In this document: piece by piece, positions 1 to 5,687 of the stretch | Position numbering within the stretch: the stretch's first letter is position 1 | How the letters are laid out: each line of letters starts with the position of its first letter | Source of the DNA: Candidatus Latescibacterota bacterium | GTDB lineage: Bacteria; Blakebacterota; Blakebacteria; Blakebacterales; Blakebacteraceae | Direction: 5' to 3' | Length of the DNA stretch: 5,687 bases | NCBI GenBank assembly: GCA_023135015.1 | Contig: JAGLTZ010000137.1 | Location: forward strand, 1-5,687 | Notes under the pieces: generated by a model | What the model saw: only the letters and a program-made list of their open reading frames with translations | Told to the model about the DNA's origin: nothing | The model's database searches: none | Program-made: the position numbers and the translations under genes

Positions 1-2021
1 CCCCGCTCCACGGGAGGACCTTCACCCTCGATGAAGAGGTTCTGGGCGGTCCGAATGTGGTCATCCTCAGCTACGGTTTGTGGCAGCGACGTTACGGAGG
101 CGATCCTTCTGTCGTGGGCACGAGTATCACAATAAATGGAGCGCCGTTCGACATCGTGGGTGTGATGCCCGACGGTTATGATTATCCTGCCGGCGTTCAG
201 CTCTGGGCCCCCATGCAGCGTGGGGGCCCTTCCGAGTCCGGACGCGGAAACAACAACTTCTGGATAATCGGCCGGCTGGCTGGTGGCGTTACTATTGAGC
301 AGGCGCAGTCCGAAATGGATGTCCTCGCCGCCAACATCTCTGAAGCTTACTCGGATTCGAAAGGCGGCTGGGGAATACAGCTGGTGCGCCTGCATGATCG
401 CTTCTTTGCTAGTATCCGGTCTTCGATGCTGCTGCTCCTTGGGGCTGTATCCCTGGTTCTGCTCATCGTATGCGCGAACCTCTCCTCACTCTTTCTGGCC
501 AAGGTTACATCGAGGCAGAATGAGTTCGCCATCCGGCTCTCGCTGGGGGCTTCCAGGGGAGCCGTCCTCCGGCAGCTCCTGACCGAGAGCCTGGTCATCA
601 CACTCCTGGGGAGCCTGTGTGGCATACTACTGGCACTTCTGGGAATCCATGTCCTGAAGATTATTGGACCCGGCAACCTGCCCCGCTTGCAGACGGTCAG
701 TATCGATACGACAGTCCTCGCTGTCATGGTGACCGTGTCTATCCTGACCGGCCTGCTGTTCGGAATCGTTCCGGCTGTGCGCAGCTCTCGCGTAAGTCTG
801 GTTCAATCCCTCAAGGAAAGCGGCCGCAGCACGGAGGGTATGCGCAGTCTGAGGACACGGGGCGTGCTGGTCGTCGCCCAGGTCGCTTTTTCGCTTATCC
901 TTCTGATCGTTTCGGGTCTGCTTATCCGCAGCTTCCTCCGGCTGCAGCAGGTGGACCCGGGTATGGAACCGGCCGGGCTTCTCACCATGAGTGTCCAGCT
1001 CCCTGCCTTCACCTACACCGATCCCGGACAGCGCGAGCGATTCTTCGACGAGACACTGGAGCGAATCCGGGCGCTTCCGGGGGTGCTGGATGCATCCGCT
1101 GTAGACGGTTTCCCGCTCTACGGAGGACTCTGGAACGGCATCTGGCCGGCCGATCGGCCGCCGGTAGATGCCTCCGAACGCATTGCGGCGACACGCCGGT
1201 TCGCCATGGACGGATATTTCCGAACACTGGGTGTCCCGGTCCTGGCCGGCCGCACCTTCGAGTCAACCGACCGGACAGGCTCCCAAACCGTCACGGTAGT
1301 CAGCCAGACACTTGCCAAGCAGGTGTTCCCGGATGAGAACGCAGTAGGAAAGATCCTTATCCTGCCATGGGGCGACGGCATCCCCCTCGAGATCATCGGC
1401 GTAGTGGGCGACCTGCCCGACTACGGGCTCGGTGCCGACTTCCGGCCGGTCTTCTACCTCCCCAATCGTCAGTACCCGCAGACAGTCCTCAGCCTGGTCA
1501 TTCGGGTCGATGGCGAACCGACGGCGCTCACCCCGGCAATCCGTACTATCATCAGGGAGGTGGATAAGGATGTACCGATCACGAACGTCAGTACGATTGA
1601 GGCCCGGATCTCAGGCTCTACAGCAGGATTCCGGTTCCAGACGCTGCTGTTCGGCACCTTCGCCGCAATCGCGATAATCCTGGCCTCGATAGGCCTCTAC
1701 GGCGTTCTGGCTTACTTCGTCAGCCAGAGGACCCGGGAGATGGGGATCCGGATCGCCCTGGGTGCGGGACCGAACAATGTAATGTACGAGGTGATCAGCC
1801 GGGGCGTGATCTGGGCCGGCAGCGGTCTCGCCTTCGGCCTGCTCGGTGGTCTGATTGCCTCCATGCTACTGCGGAGCATGCTGTTCGCAACAGCACCGAC
1901 CGACCCACTAACCTATCTGCTGGTATCGCTCTTCCTGACCCTGGTCGCCTTCCTGGCCTGCCTCGTACCCGCCCGGAGGGCGGTTCGGGTAGATCCCCTC
2001 ATCGCGCTGCGGGCAGAATAG
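1..2021 (+). CDS. ADOP-type FtsX/MacB-like ABC transporter permease, 5'-truncated by window edge
   Basis: This is an inner-membrane permease of the MacB/FtsX superfamily in the duplicated ADOP form. The frame is open from base 3; the GTG at 57 is internal, because the preceding 18 codons already read as family sequence (GRTFTLDEE). Alignment with the next gene suggests about 132 residues are missing, including the first membrane helix, for a full length near 800. Numbering from the codon at 57: the rest of the first periplasmic core domain is about 1-118; the first FtsX domain has helices near 123-148, 172-200 and 218-240, with the motif NEFAIRLSLGASRG at 155-168; a helix at 268-291 opens the second half; the second periplasmic domain is about 295-520; the second FtsX domain has helices near 530-555, 582-605 and 617-637, with REMGIRIALGAG at 560-571 and the C-terminal VPARRAVRVDP signature. 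There is no nucleotide-binding domain, so a separate ATPase would be needed. The substrate is unknown. Family members are often annotated as macrolide or lipoprotein exporters, but nothing here supports that specifically. Confidence 0.93.
   Translation, partial: PLHGRTFTLDEEVLGGPNVVILSYGLWQRRYGGDPSVVGTSITINGAPFDIVGVMPDGYDYPAGVQLWAPMQRGGPSESGRGNNNFWIIGRLAGGVTIEQAQSEMDVLAANISEAYSDSKGGWGIQLVRLHDRFFASIRSSMLLLLGAVSLVLLIVCANLSSLFLAKVTSRQNEFAIRLSLGASRGAVLRQLLTESLVITLLGSLCGILLALLGIHVLKIIGPGNLPRLQTVSIDTTVLAVMVTVSILTGLLFGIVPAVRSSRVSLVQSLKESGRSTEGMRSLRTRGVLVVAQVAFSLILLIVSGLLIRSFLRLQQVDPGMEPAGLLTMSVQLPAFTYTDPGQRERFFDETLERIRALPGVLDASAVDGFPLYGGLWNGIWPADRPPVDASERIAATRRFAMDGYFRTLGVPVLAGRTFESTDRTGSQTVTVVSQTLAKQVFPDENAVGKILILPWGDGIPLEIIGVVGDLPDYGLGADFRPVFYLPNRQYPQTVLSLVIRVDGEPTALTPAIRTIIREVDKDVPITNVSTIEARISGSTAGFRFQTLLFGTFAAIAIILASIGLYGVLAYFVSQRTREMGIRIALGAGPNNVMYEVISRGVIWAGSGLAFGLLGGLIASMLLRSMLFATAPTDPLTYLLVSLFLTLVAFLACLVPARRAVRVDPLIALRAE
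205..229. repeat. Perfect 9-bp GC-rich inverted repeat (hairpin) inside the first permease gene
   Basis: GGGCCCCCA (205-213) and TGGGGGCCC (221-229) are exact reverse complements separated by 7 nt (TGCAGCG). The resulting stem would be very stable in RNA or single-stranded DNA. It lies within codons for a Trp-Ala-Pro-Met-Gln-Arg-Gly-Gly-Pro stretch in the first periplasmic domain. No U-tract follows, so it does not look like an intrinsic terminator. It may be a by-product of codon choice. Confidence 0.6.
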
Positions 2022-2025
2022 AGGA
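2020..2025 (+). promoter_or_regulatory. Ribosome binding site of the second permease, overlapping the upstream stop codon
   Basis: AGAGGA lies 9 nt before the GTG start at 2035 and overlaps the TAG stop (2019-2021) of the first permease. The spacing suits a Shine-Dalgarno site and supports GTG 2035 as the start. The overlap with the stop suggests that ribosomes finishing the first permease help initiate the second. This is inferred from position only. Confidence 0.7.
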
Positions 2026-2034
2026 AATCAGATC

Positions 2035-4491
2035 GTGAACACTCTTGTAGGAGACATCCGTTTCGCGTTCCGCCAGATGCGGAAGAGCCCCGGTCTCGCC
2101 ATCGCCATCATATTGTGTCTCGGTCTGGGGATCGGGGCGAACACCGCCATCTTCGACATTTCCAGGGGCATGCTCGTTCCCCACTCGGAGATATACGATC
2201 CGGAACGGATCGTGCGGATCTACACGCGATGGCAGAGCGAGGAACAGTTCGCGGATTATTCATCGTTCTCCTGGCCCGACTACCTGGATGTGCGTGATCG
2301 GACGAACTCGTTCGAAAGTGTGGCTACCGAAGCGATCCAGCCGTTCAACCTGACCAGAGGTGAGGAGGCAGAACGTACCTGGGGACAGATGGTGACGGGT
2401 AATTATTTTTCGACCCTCGGGATCGATATGGCACTGGGCAGGACCTTTGCTCCTGATGAGGACGCCACCCCGGGTACCCATCCGGTATTGACCATTTCCT
2501 ATCGACTCTGGCGAGGTCGGTTCGGTGGCGATCCTGGAGTGATCGACTCAGAAGTCCTTCTGAACGGATATCCCTTCACGGTAATAGGGGTGGTCGAGGA
2601 AGGCTTCAGCGGCGGGATGACCGGTCTGGTCGCCGATCTCTACGTACCGATGATGATGCACGAACAGGCCATGCCGGCCTGGGATCCCTTCGACTCCCGG
2701 GACAGCCACTGGCTTCAAGACGTTGTGGCCCGTCTGAAGGAGGGAGTCACGATCGAACAGGCCCAAGCCGAAGTCGACGCCCTCATGGCCAACCTCCGGG
2801 AGACCTATCCCGAGGAGAATGTCGGGAAGAGCGCGGTCGTCGTCTCGGAGAGGAAATCGAATGTCCATCCGGTGATCCGCCCGCAGTTCCAGGCGGTGCT
2901 GATCATGCTCTCCATCGTGGTCGGACTCCTGCTCCTGCTCACGTGCGCAAACGTGGCCGGCCTGCTCCTTGCCAGAGCGATGGCAAGACGGAAGGAGATG
3001 GGAGTGCGACTGGCCCTCGGTGCCAACCGGCGGAGACTCATCAGGCAGGTGCTGGTCGAGAGCGTTCTCCTTGCGTTCATTGCCGGGATCGTCGGTATCC
3101 TGCTGGCACAACTTGTCGCTCCGCTCACAGAGAGCGCTCAACCCCAGATGGATATACCGCTGGAGTTCAGCACCGCTTTCAGCTGGTCGACCCTCTGGTT
3201 CACACCGCTGGTATCCCTGCTGGCCGGGCTCATCTTCGGCATCATGCCCGCCCTGGAAGTCTCCGGCGGCAATCTGCTTTCTGCGCTCAGGACGGGGAGG
3301 GCCACGGTCGAAAAACGGACTCACCGTCTTCGGGGCCTCCTGGTCGGCGGACAGGTGGCCATATCACTCGCTCTCCTTATCGGCGCCGGACTCGTTCTGA
3401 GGAGCGCGGGTGCCATTCAGGATATCTATCCCGGATTCGATCCTCGCGGCCAGATCGTGGCCACGATCGATCTCGACCTGCAGGGGTATGATGAGGCCCG
3501 GGGGAGGACGTTCTACCGAGACCTTGAACAGCGCCTACTGGATCACCCGGCAGTGAGCGGTGTCGGGTTCGCCACTCTCGTACCGCTCTCACTGTCGAAC
3601 ATGTCCTCCTGGGTCTGGCCTGAAGGGTGGGAGTCGCCCCTCGAAACGCAGCCTTCGGTCAGCCACAATGTCGTGACCGTTGGATATTTCGAGGCAATGG
3701 GGATCCCGATCGCCAGGGGCAGGGGGTTCGTTGCGCAGGATGACGGGGATTCAGAACCGGTCATGGTCATCAATGAGGAGTTCGCCGCGCGGTTCTGGCC
3801 GGGTGAGTATCCGATCAACAGGATCGTACGGCTCGGCGGGGAAGACGGCACCCCGTATGTCGTGATCGGAGTCGTGCCTACCGGCCGGTACTTCTCGATC
3901 AGTGAAGACCCTCAACCATATTTCTACCGTCCCTTCAACCGGCACTACCGGGGGGGGATGACACTGAATGTCGCCACCGAAGGGAATCCATCGACACTCT
4001 TCGCTCCGGTCCGTCAGATCATCCGTGACCTCGATCCGGCGCTCCCGGTCTCGCGCATGATGACGATGGACGACCAGATGGATTTCGCCCTGATGCCTTC
4101 CCGGCTGATCGCCTGGGCGGTCTCGGGATTCGCCGTCCTGGCGCTCCTGCTGACCAGCATCGGTCTCTACGGTCTGATCGCATACTCGGTCACCCAGGAG
4201 ACACGTGAGATCGGCATCAGGCTCGCGCTGGGAGCACAGGCGGGACAGGTCATCAGGCACGTCGTGCGTCGCGGCCTGCTGCTCACGATAATCGGTCTCG
4301 TCTCCGGTCTTCTGCTCGGCCTGCTCGGATCGTGGGGTGTCTCGGGTGTGCTATACGGGATCAGTCCCATCGAGCCGGTCGCCGTCACTGGCGCGCTCAT
4401 ACTTCTGCTCGCGACCGCGTTGCTGGCAAGCTGGCTGCCGGCACGCCGTGCTACCCGTATCGACCCGGTGAGGGCCCTGGAGGCCGAGTGA
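2035..4491 (+). CDS. ADOP-type FtsX/MacB-like ABC transporter permease, complete, 818 aa
   Basis: This is a complete duplicated permease, with length and layout typical of ADOP proteins (roughly 800-880 aa). It starts at GTG with a short cytoplasmic N-terminus (GDIRFAFRQMRKSPG), which is how the family usually begins, followed by helix 1 at about 19-41. The first periplasmic MacB-type core domain spans about 42-283. The first FtsX domain has helices near 286-312, 338-362 and 386-405, with KEMGVRLALGANRR at 320-333. The second half repeats the plan: a helix at 435-457, a periplasmic domain at about 460-688, and an FtsX domain with helices near 693-717, 745-772 and 780-801, with REIGIRLALGAQ at 724-735 and the ending LPARRATRIDPVRALEAE. 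Eight helices are therefore expected (1+3, 1+3). It lacks a Walker A/ABC signature, so it cannot power transport alone. It follows its paralogue by 13 nt with an overlapping RBS, which implies one operon and possibly a heteromeric complex. An 8-G tract at 3950-3957 stays in frame. The substrate is unknown. Confidence 0.95.
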   Translation: MNTLVGDIRFAFRQMRKSPGLAIAIILCLGLGIGANTAIFDISRGMLVPHSEIYDPERIVRIYTRWQSEEQFADYSSFSWPDYLDVRDRTNSFESVATEAIQPFNLTRGEEAERTWGQMVTGNYFSTLGIDMALGRTFAPDEDATPGTHPVLTISYRLWRGRFGGDPGVIDSEVLLNGYPFTVIGVVEEGFSGGMTGLVADLYVPMMMHEQAMPAWDPFDSRDSHWLQDVVARLKEGVTIEQAQAEVDALMANLRETYPEENVGKSAVVVSERKSNVHPVIRPQFQAVLIMLSIVVGLLLLLTCANVAGLLLARAMARRKEMGVRLALGANRRRLIRQVLVESVLLAFIAGIVGILLAQLVAPLTESAQPQMDIPLEFSTAFSWSTLWFTPLVSLLAGLIFGIMPALEVSGGNLLSALRTGRATVEKRTHRLRGLLVGGQVAISLALLIGAGLVLRSAGAIQDIYPGFDPRGQIVATIDLDLQGYDEARGRTFYRDLEQRLLDHPAVSGVGFATLVPLSLSNMSSWVWPEGWESPLETQPSVSHNVVTVGYFEAMGIPIARGRGFVAQDDGDSEPVMVINEEFAARFWPGEYPINRIVRLGGEDGTPYVVIGVVPTGRYFSISEDPQPYFYRPFNRHYRGGMTLNVATEGNPSTLFAPVRQIIRDLDPALPVSRMMTMDDQMDFALMPSRLIAWAVSGFAVLALLLTSIGLYGLIAYSVTQETREIGIRLALGAQAGQVIRHVVRRGLLLTIIGLVSGLLLGLLGSWGVSGVLYGISPIEPVAVTGALILLLATALLASWLPARRATRIDPVRALEAE

Positions 4492-4574
4492 TGATAAGGA
4501 CAAGCGCGAAGATCCCTACGGATGGCTTGAGACTATCTGACTCTCGATCCGTTCCCGGTCAGGCTGCAACGTTA
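4492..4574. other. Convergent intergenic junction with a weak imperfect hairpin
   Basis: This 83-nt gap lies between the stop of the second permease and the stop of the opposing aminotransferase. ACGGAT (4518-4523) can pair with ATCCGT (4547-4552), and GAGA (4529-4532) with TCTC (4542-4545), leaving a 9-nt loop and an asymmetric bulge. No U-run follows on either strand, so this is at best a weak or factor-assisted terminator. No promoter or RNA gene was recognised here. Confidence 0.25.
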
Positions 4575-5687
4575 CTAATCGACGTACCGGTTGTGAAATG
4601 CCACCCACTGGGGGAGTACTTCTTCTAGCAGCTCCTTCGGCGGCAGGAATGCTATTCTCAGGTGGCTGGTCCCCTCCTTCTGCCCGAACCCTGAGCCGTT
4701 AACGGTACACAGGCCGGTACTCTCCAGAAGACTCATGCAGTAATCGAAATCAGTCGTCCCCTCCGGCAGTTTGTTCAGCCTGGGGAACAGATAGAGGGCT
4801 CCTATCCTTCCGAACGATTCGACCCCCTCCATCTGCGGGAACGAATCCCTTACCATCACCGCCTTCTCATACAGATCGTTCAGGATCCCGTCCCTCTCAT
4901 TGGTAAACTGTTCATACGGTTCCGATCCCTCCCGGGGAGGACTCACTACCAGATAGGTCAGGGCCTGCCCCATTGTGTTTGAACAGAGGCTGACCGATGC
5001 CTGCTTGAGCAGCAGGTCTACAAATCCTATAGCTGTTCCCTCAACTTCGGGAGGGTTCCTCAATTCGAAATATCCTCCCCTGTGCCCGCATTCCCCGTAG
5101 AACCCTTTCGATGTGCTGTGCAGGCTGAACAGGGTGACATCCTCTTTGCCGACCAGTCTGGCAAAGGATATGAACTCGTTGCCGTAAAGGTTCTCCTGGT
5201 AGACTTCGTCGGCGATGATAACCAGGTCGTTCTCTCCTGCGAACTCTACCACATCCCTGCCGCTCTGCTCGTCCAGGATCGCACCCGTCGGATTCCCGGG
5301 ATTGATGACCACTATCGCCTTCACGTTAACCCCACTCTCCCTTGCCTTCTGTAGAGATTCGTCGAGCATTGATCTCTCCAGATTCCACCCGTTCTCTTCG
5401 TCGGGGTAATAACCGACCACTGTACCCCCCAACCTGCTCAAGGTAGCGGTATAAAGCGGATACTGCGGAATCGGGACCATGATTCCGTCACCGGAGTCAG
5501 CAATCAGCAGCTCGATGATGTGTTTGGCGGCCTCGCTAGCTCCGTCGGTGAGGAAGATGTAATCGGGATTGGAGGGCAAGCCTTCAGTCGGGGTTACCCC
5601 ATCCCTGCTGTCGATGAACCGTGCAATAGCTTCCCTGATGAAAAGCGGTCCCCTGCTCTCCGTGTATGGGCCTACCCCGCCTTCCAT
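4575..5687 (-). CDS. PLP-dependent aminotransferase, alanine aminotransferase (ALT/GPT)-like, N-terminus cut by window edge
   Basis: This is a fold-type I (class I/II) aminotransferase, predicted to be cytosolic and to exchange amino groups between L-alanine and 2-oxoglutarate, giving pyruvate and glutamate. The visible 370 residues resemble the eukaryotic ALT/GPT subgroup along their length: GPYTESRG near the start, VPIPQYPLYTATL at 71-83, INPGNPTG at 128-135, ADEVYQENLY at 159-168, HSTSKGFYGECGHRGGY at 190-206, and GSGFGQKEGTSHLRIAFLPP at 331-350. By analogy with aspartate aminotransferase, Lys194 is the Schiff-base lysine (codon 5106-5108), Asn132, Asp160 and Tyr163 hold the PLP ring, Arg203 and Ser191/193 bind its phosphate, and Arg344 binds the substrate carboxylate. 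All are present, so the enzyme looks active. The ATG at 5687 sits inside the conserved region. ALT proteins run about 430-500 aa, so roughly 100 N-terminal residues lie beyond the right edge. Plant glutamate:glyoxylate aminotransferases belong to the same subgroup, so glyoxylate activity is possible. It is convergent with the permease operon, so no shared regulation is expected. Confidence 0.93.
   Translation of the reverse strand: MEGGVGPYTESRGPLFIREAIARFIDSRDGVTPTEGLPSNPDYIFLTDGASEAAKHIIELLIADSGDGIMVPIPQYPLYTATLSRLGGTVVGYYPDEENGWNLERSMLDESLQKARESGVNVKAIVVINPGNPTGAILDEQSGRDVVEFAGENDLVIIADEVYQENLYGNEFISFARLVGKEDVTLFSLHSTSKGFYGECGHRGGYFELRNPPEVEGTAIGFVDLLLKQASVSLCSNTMGQALTYLVVSPPREGSEPYEQFTNERDGILNDLYEKAVMVRDSFPQMEGVESFGRIGALYLFPRLNKLPEGTTDFDYCMSLLESTGLCTVNGSGFGQKEGTSHLRIAFLPPKELLEEVLPQWVAFHNRYVD

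Noticed and set aside
57..59. GTG at 57 as the true start of the first permease
   Set aside because: The same frame is open to base 3 and encodes conserved family sequence (GRTF followed by an acidic stretch). The protein would otherwise lack its first helix and half of a domain.
1147..1160. 14-bp perfect palindrome CGGCCGATCGGCCG in the first permease
   Set aside because: It is a single occurrence inside a coding region with ordinary codons for Pro-Ala-Asp-Arg-Pro, and short GC palindromes are common in GC-rich DNA.
617..1336. 239-codon + strand frame overlapping the first permease
   Set aside because: It is an out-of-frame reading rich in Arg, Pro and Gly, with no family resemblance, while the other frame encodes clear FtsX/MacB motifs throughout.
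2548..3324. 258-codon open frame on the - strand within the second permease
   Set aside because: It is a shadow of the GC-rich coding frame: low-complexity charged composition (many Glu, Gln, Asp, His, Arg), no recognisable domain, and fully inside a strongly conserved permease gene.
4332..4490. N-terminal part of a + strand frame that runs to 4628
   Set aside because: It overlaps the conserved last helices and C-terminal signature of the second permease in another frame, with no supporting start or homology.
5685..5687. ATG at the right edge as the start of the aminotransferase
   Set aside because: The Met lies within the conserved Gly-rich block just before GPYTESRG, and the family has about 100 more residues upstream, so this is an internal codon at the window edge.

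Overview
The window holds three genes and almost no non-coding DNA. Two long, collinear genes on the + strand (1-2021, cut by the left edge, and 2035-4491, complete) encode paralogous inner-membrane permeases. They have the FtsX/MacB fold in its duplicated form, as in the ADOP family (acidobacterial duplicated orphan permease). A third gene on the - strand (4575-5687, cut by the right edge) encodes a PLP-dependent aminotransferase that closely resembles the alanine aminotransferase (ALT/GPT) subgroup best known from eukaryotes.

Layout: permease 1 lacks about 130 N-terminal residues, judged by aligning it with its neighbour. It ends 13 nt before the GTG start of permease 2, and the ribosome binding site of permease 2 overlaps the stop codon of permease 1, so the two are almost certainly co-transcribed and probably translationally coupled. 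An 83-nt gap (4492-4574) separates permease 2 from the convergent aminotransferase. It holds only an imperfect hairpin and no canonical U-tract terminator.

Organism: the sequence is bacterial, with tight gene packing and Shine-Dalgarno-led genes. The permease genes look GC-rich, around 60% by partial hand counts, and the aminotransferase somewhat lower. Tandem ADOP-type permeases are typical of Acidobacteria and Gemmatimonadetes and also occur in several environmental phyla. That fits an uncultured soil, marine or sediment bacterium, but three genes cannot fix the phylum.

Working together: the two permeases may form one assembly, for example a heterodimer, driven by an ATPase encoded elsewhere; no ATP-binding cassette gene is visible here. 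Their substrate cannot be read from the sequence. The aminotransferase is on the opposite strand and is probably functionally unrelated, serving central amino-acid metabolism (alanine/pyruvate/glutamate). I found no mobile element, CRISPR array, RNA gene or convincing new system. The most notable points are the apparently orphan permease pair, the eukaryote-like ALT signature, a strong GC-rich hairpin inside permease 1 and an 8-G tract inside permease 2.
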